A DNA stretch of 44,173 nt, from assembly GCA_016929905.1 (NCBI GenBank), contig JAFGHX010000222.1, forward strand, positions 1 to 44,173. The letters run 5' to 3'. The translations under genes were made by a program, and so were the position numbers. Of this stretch, positions 9,501 to 18,232 are shown one piece after another. A model generated the notes under the pieces. It searched no databases. It saw nothing but the letters and a program-made list of their open reading frames with translations, and was not told where the DNA came from. This stretch comes from Kiritimatiellia bacterium. GTDB taxonomy: Bacteria > Verrucomicrobiota > Kiritimatiellia > JAFGHX01. Within the stretch, counting starts at the first letter, position 1; each line of letters opens with the position of its first letter.

Positions 9501-11496
9501 AGGCGGTGAGATCGGCGATGCCCTCCCACTCGCGGTTCACCTTGGCGAAGCCGGTGGTCGTATTCGACTTCGTCCCGCGCGCCTTGTACAGCGCACCCTC
9601 ATCGTCGAGGCCCAACCGGCGCAGGTAGCGCTTGTCCATCTGCTCGACAAACACGTGCACGCTGTGGAACTGCGCGTTCTGGTGCAGCCGCACGTGGAAC
9701 GACAGGCAGTGCGGCGAGCCCGAATCCTTGTAGCTGTCCCAGGCCATCACCTGCCGCACATAGCGGTCGTCGTAAGTCGTGTTCAGATTGATCTCTTCGA
9801 CCCGCTCGTACGCGTCCGAGAAACGGAACCAGTGCCCGGTATTGAAATCGAACTTCCAGCTCTTCTTCCGCACATAGTCGTTGCTCAGGCTGACGCACCC
9901 GCGTGCGCGGACGCGGATCCGGTCGTAGAACTCGCCGTCGTAGTACAGACAGCACCACGTGATGGCTTTCGTGTACTGCCGCACCCCCTCGGCATCCACC
10001 CAGTAGTACCAGTTCGGGTTCTGGACGAACCAGTGGTAGACCGGGAGCGGGCTGCTGATGGACGGGTCCGCAATGACGGTACCGAGCTTGAGCGGCGTGC
10101 CGTCATATTCCGCGCGATCCTCCTCGAGCGGATAGCGCGACTCGTCGCCCGCGCCGTCGGTGGCGGTCACGTACCAGCGTACCATCTGGCCCGGTGTCGA
10201 GGCGCTTGCGGGAATCGCGCCGCCGTAGACGCCGTCGCCCGCCGCGCCGTCGTGGTGCGCGCCGTCATCGAGCATCGTCACGCTGACCGTGCTGCTCCAC
10301 ATCACGCTGTAACGCAGCGAAACGGATGCCACGCCGTCGATCGAGTCCGTCACGCGCGCCGTCACCCAGATGGCGTCGCTGTCGCCGGGCCGGTCGGGAC
10401 TGTGGGCGACTTCCCGGATGATCGGCCCGAGATCCGCCGTGCCGACCCCGTTGACCGAGCCCGGGGTGGGCTGGTTGAAGTAGCGGTACTCGGCCGTGTA
10501 CGCCGTGCCCCCGGCTGCGTCCAGCTCCGGCAGCATGAGCAGGTCCGAACTGGTCGTGCTGTCGTTCAGCGCCTGGACGGCCAGCACGTTCTCGCCCGCC
10601 GCCAGCAGTTCCCGGTCCGCCGTGAGGTCGAAGTACTGGAAGACCACCGCCTCTTCGTCCGAATGGCCCGCCGTGGCCAGCGCATTCCAGGCCGGCGGCG
10701 TGCCGGCCGCGTTCGCACGCGCGACCTCCTCGCCGTTGAGCCAGACGACAAACCCGTCGTCGTACTTCAACTTCAGTGTCAGGACTTCCAGCTCATACGG
10801 GTCCTGCACCGTGAAGCGAACCCGAACATAGACCGAACCGCAGATCCCGTACATGGCCGAGCCCACGTCCGAACCGATTAGCCCTTCGTAGCCCGTGCCC
10901 TGCTCGTAGCCCACGCCCGTCGTGCCGCTTTGCCAGCCGGCATCGGAAAAGGAAGGCTCCAACCAACTCGTCCCCAATGAGTCGTCCATCGGCACATGCC
11001 ACTTGCAGGCGGCGCCCGCCGCCAGCAGATTCGACGCCGCCACGCCCGTGCCCGCCCCGTACGAAATGTCCGGGCCCTGCTGCGGGTACGGCGCAAACTT
11101 CGACTCCACCACGCCCTCCGGATCGACCAGGGCCAGATACTCGCCCTCGCTCCGGAGCTTGAAGTCCGTGTGCAGCTCCGAACCCGTTGTTGCACGATCC
11201 TTGCCGGACGCAAAGACGATCAGATACGCGCCCGCCGCCAGATTCGTCGCCGGGAATGTCCATCGCGCGGAACTGTCACGCAACTGCCAGCCGGCAAGAT
11301 TCACCGTGCCCGTGCTCACATTGCGCAACTCGATCCAGTCGGAATGCTCACCGTCTTCGTCCGCCAACCCGGCTTCGTTCTCCGCGAGGAACTCGTTGAT
11401 GATGACCGATGCCGCGAACGTGACGGGCACCGTCACGAATGCCACTAGGCCCAACAGAACCACCAGAACGCAGGTTGAAGCTTCTCGTCTCATCAT
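3526..11496 (-). CDS. Giant secreted CotH / lamin-tail multidomain protein 1
   Basis: A 2656-aa secreted protein. The start at 11496 was chosen because a clear signal peptide follows (LVVLLGLVAFVTVPVTFA). Approximate order: lamin-tail domain (30-150); galactose-binding-like sandwich (165-330); a CotH kinase-like core (520-830) with the acidic metal-site motif FPWDVDLSFG near 729; lamin-tail domains near 895, 1013, 1168 and 1328 (VVINELMYNP type); a second galactose-binding-like domain (1503-1660); two FN3 domains (1674-1850); Calx-beta (1853-1968); an unnamed beta-rich segment (1968-2168); two more galactose-binding-like domains (2170-2510); calcium loops DADQDGMPDAWEQ and DADGDAFSNIDE (2515-2568); and an 85-residue C-terminal module ending YRGRVW. 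CotH enzymes are protein kinases in spore coats; the substrate here is unknown. Probably surface-attached or extracellular. No clear Shine-Dalgarno sequence was seen. Confidence 0.88.
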   Translation of the reverse strand: MMRREASTCVLVVLLGLVAFVTVPVTFAASVIINEFLAENEAGLADEDGEHSDWIELRNVSTGTVNLAGWQLRDSSARWTFPATNLAAGAYLIVFASGKDRATTGSELHTDFKLRSEGEYLALVDPEGVVESKFAPYPQQGPDISYGAGTGVAASNLLAAGAACKWHVPMDDSLGTSWLEPSFSDAGWQSGTTGVGYEQGTGYEGLIGSDVGSAMYGICGSVYVRVRFTVQDPYELEVLTLKLKYDDGFVVWLNGEEVARANAAGTPPAWNALATAGHSDEEAVVFQYFDLTADRELLAAGENVLAVQALNDSTTSSDLLMLPELDAAGGTAYTAEYRYFNQPTPGSVNGVGTADLGPIIREVAHSPDRPGDSDAIWVTARVTDSIDGVASVSLRYSVMWSSTVSVTMLDDGAHHDGAAGDGVYGGAIPASASTPGQMVRWYVTATDGAGDESRYPLEEDRAEYDGTPLKLGTVIADPSISSPLPVYHWFVQNPNWYYWVDAEGVRQYTKAITWCCLYYDGEFYDRIRVRARGCVSLSNDYVRKKSWKFDFNTGHWFRFSDAYERVEEINLNTTYDDRYVRQVMAWDSYKDSGSPHCLSFHVRLHQNAQFHSVHVFVEQMDKRYLRRLGLDDEGALYKARGTKSNTTTGFAKVNREWEGIADLTAFINGIKLTGTARRNFLFDNVDLAWSLDHMALRSLIHDEDRIYKNYYYYRDSDGSREWVMFPWDVDLSFGRHWGDWAVIYANKDPYSHPLFGDSTRAAQTADPGWYQYFIDAMHDTPEIQQMFARRFRTLMDRFLQPAGTPYGQRRYENHLDALVDLLANDAVLDAQVWGAQKGGDHYGYPMLTGIVARLKAEFLAPRRTHVYSTHHVSNGGIVPDAQPANPALDIGTVEFRPASGNQAEEYIEIANPNAYAVDISGWCLSNAVEHTFKAGTVIRANNAMYVSPDAYAFRCRSTSPKGGEGLFVQGDYKGQLTAWGETIELWRDNGTLAVSHTYPGSPSSAQQYLRITEIMYNPDNGEEYEFIELKNTRSGSLDISGVSFVEGMAFTFPAGTTLAAGEYIVVVRDQTAFTALYGSGIRVGGQYTGALDNGGERLELRDAYNEKILSFQYGDGWYAPTDGGGYSLVMTALSPYANEHWEDPANWRASYYYGGSPGGDDADLGVVISEVLTHTDPPLEDAVELCNRSASAVDIGGWYLSDSVESLKKYRIPNGTVLPAGGYKVFYEYQFNADTNNPACFAFSSHGDDVWLCAADAGGNLTGYRVIADFGAAENGVSFGRYARSDGQVDFTAMASRTFGADNPASLAEFRSGTGLANSAPRIGPVVINELMYNPAAGGAEFIELYNMSGAPVALYDESHPQNTWKLTDGVDFALPGSVVLGARECALVVGMTPSTFRAAYGIPAQVQIFGPWIGSLDNGGESVSLRKPDPPDPEAGGLVPYVRVDRVAYDNNTPWPENTDGGGPSLERQDAAAYGNDPVNWAASLGAGGTPGAANSGGLVSLTAGWKYHDKGENLGSAWRSASYDDSGWAHGNAPLGYGYANIDTTVSFGDDPANKPITTYFRKAFTLGVQPGNVTHFTLRADYDDGFVAWLNGEELARGAMPGGTVSYSTLASSHSAGSYQAFDLAAHIGKLRNGVNTLAVEVHQSAPDSSDIFMDIELTCAASAGPLDLPDPPSGLTASAVSSTRIDLAWTDNSDNENGFRIDRRQSGSSVWVTLPAAGANSTARSDTGLLAGTTYTYKIQAYNSDGYSLYSNTAEATTPQGPPAAPGSLAAAALSASRIALAWADNSNNEDGFRLERRPSGGAWTNLATVAAGATAYTDTGLPPGTALDYRMQAFNAAGSSDYTAPASATTPVPVVQFADAASEQSESVGTVGFQVALSESVVVAVSVDFAVTGGTAAPGGVDYTLANGTLTFAAGATAKTIPAAVIDDGLEEPDETLVVTLSGASNANLGGRTTHTHTIRDNDRLFIAYNDLVWLAGQPTNRITTYSNSGTTAGELIDFNTGQGAGVTLAVSGGGGAGSSAPGHPAAGTDAYSVFDGVVDCHGYIGYSAPDLVLTFTGLDPSLHYELVVFGNRGEPTYTDRTMVVTLSDVAAFENQSTPGSDMLGPDDPSTAILCGYNTENGYVARFAGVEAGPDGDAVVTVGDNDTRFYVNALMLRAHSPLTAADLIAKQASWRFNDTGTNLGTAWRSVAYDDSGWSAANAVFGYGEAYIDTTVSYGADSANKHPTTYFRKTFQLQADPSAVTSLKLYVNYDDGFVAWLNGQEVARRAMPAGTVLYTTLSTGHEGGSYELIDLTAYKDALNSGSNLLAVEVHQSGPSSSDLVMDMQLTALTTAGGTVVDVPVAKGATWRYRKGTAEASSPPSEWCAPGFDDSGWASGAAPFGYGGLSYGTTLDDMRDRYACVFLRKPFTVEQPASVGELKLWARFDDAFIVWVNGHEAARVNMPGAPGSFNACDSFSAVWTNPADWTASFTGGEIPALVAGTNMLAVQLFNGALDSSDLLLDFELSLARRLLAAAEDADQDGMPDAWEQAYLPGTGETAGADADGDAFSNIDEFVAGTDPDNAGDRFQVDLAASNGNVIVSFPAVQAAGTGYEGRSRYYRLEQRTGLAGAGLWTPVPGYTNILGQGQTVTYQQPPATNVSTYYRGRVWMD

Positions 11497-11795
11497 GAAC
11501 GCTCGGTTTGACACCGCACCCCGTGGACCCGCGCGGCAATCACGCAGACAGGAATGCCTGCGCCAACCCGTCCGACACCCCCGCTTCCCCGTTGCAGCAT
11601 AAATCGCGCCAACTGCATGGCCGCCCCGCTCGGCGCCCCCTCCGGCCGCCTTCCGCCCGCATCCCCAGCCCCTTTCATACAACATATGGGGCCCACACAT
11701 ACCGGACGCGGCCCGATGCGGTTTGCGCATTCTAAAAAGTGAGAGGCCGGTTTCCAGGAACTGAGAATCCCGGGAGCGCGGGGGGCCGGGATTGG
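11497..11795. other. Intergenic region between giants 1 and 2
   Basis: This 299-bp gap must hold the promoter of giant 1. I found no copy of the AAGRAT-N14-GTCTAAC motif and no strong sigma-70 promoter. The only clear element is the hairpin at 11766-11793. Confidence 0.4.
11766..11793 (-). terminator. Hairpin just after the stop of giant 2
   Basis: Perfect 8-bp arms AATCCCGG (11766-11773) and CCGGGATT (11786-11793) lie 2 bp beyond the TGA stop of giant 2. There is no T-tract, so this may be a transcript-end stabiliser or a weak terminator. Confidence 0.5.
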
Positions 11796-14700
11796 TCAGT
11801 CACTCAGCCATACGCGAGCGCGGTAGAAGGCCGGCTCGGAGAGCACGTCGTGCTCGACGTAGGTGACCGTCTGGCCCTGGCCCAGGATATCGGAGCACGA
11901 CGGGATCCCCAGCCAGACGCCGCCTTCGGTGCCCAGGCGCCGTTCCAGGGTGTAGAAACGGCTCAAGCCTTCGTAGCCGCTGCCGGCCGCCAGCACGGTC
12001 GGAAAGCTGACGACCACATTCCCGGCGGCGAAGCCGACCTGGACGGCGAACCACTGGGCAGGCTGTTGCGGATCGGTCCCCGCAATGTACTCTTCCGTAT
12101 TCGACAGTCCGTCCCCGTCGGCGTCATCGCCGGTCGCGGTACCGGTCCCGCCGAACTGGGCGATCTCCCACGCGTCGGGCATGCCGTCGCGGTCGCTGTC
12201 TTCGGTGACGGGCAACGCTGTGCGTAGGAGCGACATCGTGAGATCCATCATCAGATCGGAGCTGGTCAGCGACGTGTTGAAGACCTGCACGGCAAGCACG
12301 TTCGTGCCGTCGAGCAGCCGCGGCATGCTGGCGCCCGCAAAGGTGTTCGACCACGGCTCGGGGCCCGACGTATAGGCCACGGACAGGGCGTCGTACGGGA
12401 TGAAATCGCCGGGCGTCCCGCCCACGTTCACACGCGCGACTTCCTCGCCGTTGATCCAGACAATGAACGCGTCGTCGTAGAGCAGGTCGAACACCAGCTC
12501 GGCCACCAGTTCCGGATCGATCACCTCGAATCGGCGGCGGAGGAAGATGCACGAGTAGCTCTCGCGCATATCGTCAAACGTCGTGCCGTACTGGAGGCTG
12601 CCGTACCCGAACGGGGCATCGCCGGCGTTCCAGGCCGAATCGTCGAAGCGCAGCGAACGCCACGCCTCCGGCGGCTCGGACGCCTCGGCCGTTCCCTTGC
12701 GGTAACGCCAGTCGGAATCGGGCTGCGCGGGTGTGGTGGCGCTGACCACGGTGGTCGTGGCCGAGTTGCCGGCACTGTTGTAGGCCCACAGCACGTAGTA
12801 GAACTTGGTTTCGGCCGGCAGCCCGCCATCGTCGAAGCCGGTCGCATTGGCGGGCGGACGCCCGACGACGATCCAATCGGAGGTGCCGCTCTGCCGCCGC
12901 TCGATGGTGAATCCGTCCTCGTTGTCGCTGTTGTCCGTCCAGGACACGGCGATGCGGTTCCAGGCCGTTGCCTGGGCGCCCGCCCCGCTTGGCGCGGCGG
13001 GCGGCTGTACGCCGGCGGGTGTCGTGGCGAATGCGATCGCGGAGTAGCCGGAGCTGCCGTAGGCGTTGTAGGCCCGCACCTGGTAGTAGAACTTCGTGCC
13101 GGCCGGCAACCCGGAATCGCTGCAGGCGGTGGTCCCGGCGCCCGGCGTAGTGATCCGCACCCATTCGGACGTGCCGCTCTGACGCCGGTCGACGTGGAAC
13201 CCGTCTTCATCGCTGCTGTTGTCGGTCCAGTGAATGTCGATGCGGCTTGACGATGCGGCGATTGCCGTCAGCCCGCCGGGCGCGGCGGGCGGCGCGCCTT
13301 GCGCGGCGGTGCGTGTGAGCGCCATATCCATGAACAGGTCGCTGCTCGCGGCCCCGGACTGATGCATTTCCACCGCGAGCACGTTGAGACCCCGGACCAG
13401 TTTCCCGATATGGGCGTTGAGGTTGAACGTCTCCTCGGCATCGGGCCCGTGGGTCGTGGCGGTCGTACTGTACGTCACCGTGCCGGCGGGCATGGCGCCG
13501 CGCGCCACCTCTTGGCCGTTGAGGAAAGCGACGAACCCATCGTCGTAGCGGGCGCGCAGCGAAAGATCGGTGACCGTGCCCGGGCTGACGCCGAGTGTGA
13601 ACGCCTTGCGGAAGTAGGTGGTGATGTGCTTGTTGTCCGGGTTGTCCCCGAAGGAGACCTCCGTATCGATCTCCGCATGCCCGTAGCCCAGCGGTGCGTT
13701 GCCGTCTTCCCAGGCCGAATCATCGAAAACCGCCGCCCGCCAGGCCGTGCCGAGGTCGAGCCCCTTGTCGTGGTACCGCCAACCGGCTTCCCTGGAGACC
13801 AGCCCCCCGGAGTTCGGCGCGCCCGGCGTGCCGCCGGCGGCCAGGCTGGCCGCCCAGTTCACCGGGTCGTTGCCGTAGGCAGCCGCGTCCTGCCGCTCGA
13901 GCGACGGGCCGTCCCCGTCCGCGCCGCGCGGCCAAAGGCCGCGGTCGTTGTATTTGACGCGGTCGACGAGGATCAGCGGCACGATGCCGGCGTCCGGCGT
14001 GTCGGGCCGCCACAACTTCACGCTTTCCCCGGCGTTGTTGAGCACGCCCGTGTACGGGCCGAAGATCTGGACGCCGGCCGGAATGCCGTACGTGCTGCGG
14101 AACGCGGCAGGTTCGACCGCCACCGCCAGCGCGTATTCCCCGGCGCCGAGCGCCGCACCGCCGGGAAACGCGTACTCGATCGCGCCCGAGAGCCGCCAGG
14201 TATGGGCGGGGTACGCCGGATCGTAGAGGGGCACGGTGGCGCCGCTCGCGTTGTACAGCTCGACGAATTCGTGGCCGCCGTACGCGGGATGATACATGAT
14301 CTCATTGATCACGAGCGGGCCGACCCGCGGCGCCGCGTTGGCGCCGCCGAGGGTGTTGGTGACCGCTTGCGCAACGAAATCGGCGTCGCCGTCGCTCTTG
14401 ACGTAACGGCCGAAGGCGACGCCGTTCTCGGCGCCCCCGAACCGCGCGTCGGCCATGTACAACATGTTGCCGTTCGCGTCCCAGTGCGTGAGATAGATCT
14501 CGTCGCCGTGCGAGTCCAGCGCGAAGCAGGACGGGCTGTTGGTGTCCGTGTTGAAGTCGCGTTCGTCGAACACCCTGTACCCGCCGGCCGCCAGGGTGGC
14601 GCCGTTCGGAATGCGGTACTTCCGGTAGTTGGCCGTGCTGTCGCTCAGGTACCAGCCGCCGATATCGACGGGGGCGCTTCCGGCATTGCAGAGCTCGACC

Positions 14701-17700
14701 GCATCGACCTCGGGCAGATCGGTATGACTGAGCGCTTCATTGACGAGCACGCGGTACGGCTCGCCGTCGTCGCGGCCGGGCGAGCCGCCGATCAGATTGC
14801 TCGCCCGCCAGTTGGCGGGGTCGGATGCCGCGTCGTCGGCGTAGTCGCCGTCGCCCGAGACGGGCACGAGCGAGTGCCCGTCGCCGTCCGCGGCCGTGGG
14901 CCAGGGGTCCTTGTCGTTGTAACGCACGGACACGACCGTCCGCCCCTCGCCGTCCTTGAGCGCAAGCCGCTCGCCGTTGTTGTCCAGCCGGCCCCTGTAG
15001 ACCCCGAAGAACCCGACGTTGGCCGAGTTTTTCGCGCCGGGGTACCGCCCCTCGAAAGCGGCCTCGTCGGCGACGAGCAGCGCGTACCGGCCGGGCTCGA
15101 GTTCCGCGCCGGGCGGGAAGGTGTAGCCGGCGCCCGCCAGTTGCATCTCGGACAGGCCGCGCGTGGAACTGCCGGTGTTCTTGATCTCGACAAACTCGTA
15201 CTGGCGCCCGCCGACCGGGTTGTACATGATCTCGGTGATCCGGATCTTGCCGTAGTGCCCGGTATAATTGAAGGTGGCCGCGTTCACCGCGCTCCAGGTG
15301 CTCTGGGTCTTCTTGACGCGCGCGCGGACATGGGTGGTTCGCGAGAGAACGATCGGGCCGCTGTAAAGGACGGCGCCGCCCGCCACGTTGCCGCCCGCCA
15401 GCCGCGGGTCCGAACCGTCGGTCGTGTAGAACAGCTCATAGCCGGGCGAGCTGATCGTGAGCCTGAAGCCGGCCGCCACGGCGCCGCCATGCTGCTTGAA
15501 CGACGGCGCGCCGACGCTCGGAAACAGGCCGCGATTGCGGAGCTGTTGCACGACCGTGGCCGTACGCCCCGGGAAAAAGTTGTTCAGCACGCGCGCGCGC
15601 TCCGGCTTCCATTCGTCGTCCAGCGTCCGGGCGTGATACTCATCCCACGTGCCGCCGCCCGTCGAGTTGATGTACTTCTCCCAGTCGCCCCCGCTCGTGC
15701 GCATGGCTCCGGGCACCGGCGTGTCGCCCCAACGAGCCGTCTCCCCGACATACGCGCGTTCGACCCGGTCGCAGAGCCCCGAGAAGCGCGCCGCCGTAAC
15801 CGAGGGGGTCAGGGCGCCGTTGTTGAAGAAATGCTTCTGGACCCGGTCCGCGAACAACATCTTGTATTCCGCATTCGCCTTCAGGCGGCCGTGCAGGTTC
15901 CAGACGCCGCCGCTGTCGGTCTTGTCCCCCGTCGGGCCGGTGGCATCGTTCAGGTAGAGGCTGTACTCGGTATCCCAAACGAAATTCAGCCACTTGGGGT
16001 CGCCGGACAATCGGTTCCGCGACTTGCGGGCCGCCCGCCAGTTGTTGAACGTGTAGTAGGGAGACTGCCAGTAATCCCAGTCCGCGTGGGGAACGTAGAA
16101 GCAGATCAGCGTGTAATCGATGAACTGGGTGACGTCGAGCCAGTCCTTCATCTCGTTGTAGTTGGCGGCCTGCGAGAGATCCTTGTCGCGAACGGCCATC
16201 ATGGAGTTCCACGCCGTAAGATCGCCGTCCTTCACTTCCGGATAGTTCGGCGTGTCGCTCCAGCCGCCGACCACATCGTAGTCTTCCTTCTCCCCGCCGA
16301 ACGTCTCGGCCAGGAACCGCTGGTTGACGCGCTCGTGCAGGTTGAACACGCCCCAGTAGAGGCCGTTCAGATAGAGATGCACGAAGGTGCCGTGCAGCGA
16401 AGGCGAGCCCATGTCGCGCTGCGTGTCCTGCCCGAACGGCGACCGCACCATCAGCGTTTTGGTCGGCTGTGTTCCGATATTCTCGTTGCCGCCCGCCCGA
16501 AGCTGAAGGTTGTCGAACCGGTCCACGTCCGAGTCCTGGAACAGCTTGTACTCCAGCCGCGACGCGCCGTACAGGGACCGGAAATAGAGGCGAAAACTCT
16601 TTTTCGGCGTGCGGTCGAAACGCCGGAACCAGCGGCCGGCCCCGATCTTCAGGCCGCAGTCGATCTGGAATCCCTCCGTGCCATCGGCGTGCATCAGTTC
16701 CGCCGACACCGGCCGTTCCCAATCGTCATGCGGATTCATGTAGATTCCCGTCGCGCCGTCCCACAAGTCCTCGTACGTGAAGACAAGCGAGAGGGTCGGC
16801 GCCGCCTTGAGATCGTTCCGGATCGTGCCCGCGTAGCGCGGATCGTTCACCACGTTCGCGTCCATCGCATAGTCCCCTTTGCACGTCGACCCCTCGCCGC
16901 AGGGCCCCCAGATCGTCGGGTACCCCGCCGGCCGCGTTTGCGTGAGGACGTCGTCCAGGAAGAGGTACGTCTGCGTGTCCACATCGGTCGGGTCGTATCC
17001 GCCCTTGAACGCCGCCGCGCGCAGGCAGGTGGTGGTCGCGATCTGCAGCACCGCGTTCGTGCCCGCGGCCGTGCCCGTTGTGGCACTCGGCGACCGCCCG
17101 TCGGTCGTGTACCGGATCGTCGCGCCCGGCGTCGCCGTCGTAATGGTCAGGGAGAACGGCGCCTCGTAGAAACCGCGATTCTGACTGAACTTCGTGTCGG
17201 CCACCCGCTTGTACGACGAGAGTTCCACGTCGAACTTGCAGTCGCTGCTGCCCAGCCCCGTGTTGAAGACCTGGACGGCCAGCACGTTCTCGCCCAGTTC
17301 CAGGTAGTCGCCCGGGTCGGACAGATCCCGCTCCTCGTAGACTCCGGACTCATGATCGGCGGATGCCAGCGATGTGTACAACGGCGCGCCGTCCGGCTCG
17401 TTCCGGTCGGAGACCTGCTCGCCGTTGACCCACAGAGTGTACCCGTCGTCATAGTCGACGCTGATGCGCAGCCGGGTCTCCGGAACCATACTGGAAACGG
17501 TGAAGGTTTTGCGCAGGAAGAAACAGGCATAGGTGTTCTGCATGTCCGTGAACGCGGTGCCGAACGGCGCGTCCCCGTAGCCGAACGGCGCATTGCCGCG
17601 CGGCCAGGCGGAGGCGTCGAAATCCTGTTCCCGCCATTCGCTGCGCGGGTCGGACGCCTCGGCCGTGCCTTTCGCGTAGCTCCAACTCGAGCCCTTGGCC

Positions 17701-17798
17701 ACGAGAGTCTCGGCTCGGGCACGCAACGGCCACGCCGCAACCACGCAGGCGAAGAGTGCAAACGCCGTCCTCTGCCGGGTTCGGGTCATCCTGTTCAT
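11796..17798 (-). CDS. Giant secreted CotH / lamin-tail multidomain protein 2
   Basis: A 2000-aa secreted protein. ATG at 17798 is preceded by AAAGGA at 5 nt and followed by a signal peptide (FALFACVVAAWPLRARA). Approximate order: galactose-binding-like domain (33-193); chitobiase/FN3-like strand pair (203-279, ATIRYTTDGRSPS); CotH kinase-like domain (333-720); a second such strand pair (776-846, YELFYTTDGSDP); lamin-tail domains near 853, 1016 and 1161; galactose-binding-like domain (1334-1490); two FN3 domains (1503-1690); galactose-binding-like domain (1693-1854); calcium loops DSDRDGMPDAWE and DADGDGLSNTEE (1864-1908); and the shared C-terminal module ending YRARVW. The acidic motif in the CotH domain reads WDTEYS, DxE rather than the DxD of the other two giants. 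A shared promoter-like motif lies 175 bp upstream. Confidence 0.88.
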   Translation of the reverse strand: MNRMTRTRQRTAFALFACVVAAWPLRARAETLVAKGSSWSYAKGTAEASDPRSEWREQDFDASAWPRGNAPFGYGDAPFGTAFTDMQNTYACFFLRKTFTVSSMVPETRLRISVDYDDGYTLWVNGEQVSDRNEPDGAPLYTSLASADHESGVYEERDLSDPGDYLELGENVLAVQVFNTGLGSSDCKFDVELSSYKRVADTKFSQNRGFYEAPFSLTITTATPGATIRYTTDGRSPSATTGTAAGTNAVLQIATTTCLRAAAFKGGYDPTDVDTQTYLFLDDVLTQTRPAGYPTIWGPCGEGSTCKGDYAMDANVVNDPRYAGTIRNDLKAAPTLSLVFTYEDLWDGATGIYMNPHDDWERPVSAELMHADGTEGFQIDCGLKIGAGRWFRRFDRTPKKSFRLYFRSLYGASRLEYKLFQDSDVDRFDNLQLRAGGNENIGTQPTKTLMVRSPFGQDTQRDMGSPSLHGTFVHLYLNGLYWGVFNLHERVNQRFLAETFGGEKEDYDVVGGWSDTPNYPEVKDGDLTAWNSMMAVRDKDLSQAANYNEMKDWLDVTQFIDYTLICFYVPHADWDYWQSPYYTFNNWRAARKSRNRLSGDPKWLNFVWDTEYSLYLNDATGPTGDKTDSGGVWNLHGRLKANAEYKMLFADRVQKHFFNNGALTPSVTAARFSGLCDRVERAYVGETARWGDTPVPGAMRTSGGDWEKYINSTGGGTWDEYHARTLDDEWKPERARVLNNFFPGRTATVVQQLRNRGLFPSVGAPSFKQHGGAVAAGFRLTISSPGYELFYTTDGSDPRLAGGNVAGGAVLYSGPIVLSRTTHVRARVKKTQSTWSAVNAATFNYTGHYGKIRITEIMYNPVGGRQYEFVEIKNTGSSTRGLSEMQLAGAGYTFPPGAELEPGRYALLVADEAAFEGRYPGAKNSANVGFFGVYRGRLDNNGERLALKDGEGRTVVSVRYNDKDPWPTAADGDGHSLVPVSGDGDYADDAASDPANWRASNLIGGSPGRDDGEPYRVLVNEALSHTDLPEVDAVELCNAGSAPVDIGGWYLSDSTANYRKYRIPNGATLAAGGYRVFDERDFNTDTNSPSCFALDSHGDEIYLTHWDANGNMLYMADARFGGAENGVAFGRYVKSDGDADFVAQAVTNTLGGANAAPRVGPLVINEIMYHPAYGGHEFVELYNASGATVPLYDPAYPAHTWRLSGAIEYAFPGGAALGAGEYALAVAVEPAAFRSTYGIPAGVQIFGPYTGVLNNAGESVKLWRPDTPDAGIVPLILVDRVKYNDRGLWPRGADGDGPSLERQDAAAYGNDPVNWAASLAAGGTPGAPNSGGLVSREAGWRYHDKGLDLGTAWRAAVFDDSAWEDGNAPLGYGHAEIDTEVSFGDNPDNKHITTYFRKAFTLGVSPGTVTDLSLRARYDDGFVAFLNGQEVARGAMPAGTVTYSTTATTHGPDAEETFNLNAHIGKLVRGLNVLAVEMHQSGAASSDLFMDMALTRTAAQGAPPAAPGGLTAIAASSSRIDIHWTDNSSDEDGFHVDRRQSGTSEWVRITTPGAGTTACSDSGLPAGTKFYYQVRAYNAYGSSGYSAIAFATTPAGVQPPAAPSGAGAQATAWNRIAVSWTDNSDNEDGFTIERRQSGTSDWIVVGRPPANATGFDDGGLPAETKFYYVLWAYNSAGNSATTTVVSATTPAQPDSDWRYRKGTAEASEPPEAWRSLRFDDSAWNAGDAPFGYGSLQYGTTFDDMRESYSCIFLRRRFEVIDPELVAELVFDLLYDDAFIVWINGEEVARVNVGGTPGDFIPYDALSVAYTSGPEPWSNTFAGASMPRLLDGTNVLAVQVFNTSLTSSDLMMDLTMSLLRTALPVTEDSDRDGMPDAWEIAQFGGTGTATGDDADGDGLSNTEEYIAGTDPQQPAQWFAVQVGFAAGNVVVSFPTVLAAGSGYEGLSRFYTLERRLGTEGGVWLGIPSCSDILGQGQTVTYVEHDVLSEPAFYRARVWLSD

Positions 17799-17973
17799 GA
17801 CGATCCTTTCTTGAGCTAACTCAGAAGACGGGAGCGGACGCACGGCGGGGAGGCAGGGCGGCTGCCTGTCGAAAGGGGAGCCGGAAGGTCCGAGTGCCGA
17901 TTCGGATTCATCGTCATCCTGATTCCTCGCCCGCGCTCGCTCCATTTAACGGCACGCTGCAGTATTCACCAGG

Positions 17974-18000
17974 GTTAGACCCCGCCATACGCCAATTCTT
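17974..18000 (-). promoter_or_regulatory. Shared ECF-like promoter motif upstream of giant 2
   Basis: On the minus strand AAGAAT (18000-17995) is followed after exactly 14 bp by GTCTAAC (17980-17974). The same pair and spacing occur at 26730-26757 and 31100-31127. The segment continues as GTCTAACCCT, as it does in front of giant 3. The predicted leader to the ATG at 17798 is about 170 nt. Confidence 0.6.
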
Positions 18001-18176
18001 GGGTGCTTTTTCCAGATATTTTCGGCCTTTTTTCGAAAAAGCAGCCAAACAAGGGCCGTTTTCCGGCAAACGTCGAGCCGTTTGGGCGCGCTGGGCCCGT
18101 GTGAGTCCGTGCTCGTCCGTGTCGACTGGCGCGGGGGGGGGAGGCGCCTGGGTGCAGGCAGCCACCGAGCCAGGCA

Positions 18177-18226
18177 CCGGGGGACAGGCACTGAGCCGTC
18201 GCCGGGGGACAGGCACTGAGCCGTCG
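18177..18226. repeat. Perfect 25-bp tandem duplication
   Basis: Two identical 25-bp units (18177-18201 and 18202-18226) each contain CGGGGGACAGGCACTGAG. The core GGGGACAGGCAC is preceded by a partial relative, GAGCCAGGCACC, at about 18168. I recall similar motifs as dispersed repeats in environmental genomes but cannot confirm that here. Confidence 0.8.
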
Positions 18227-18232
18227 AAGTTC

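Noticed and set aside
3604..10881. Very long open frames on the plus strand opposite giant 1 (for example 3604-6852 and 6901-10881)
   Set aside because: They are antisense to a gene with clear domains, have no recognisable motifs, and show the Arg/Val/Gly-rich composition typical of the complement of GC-rich coding DNA.
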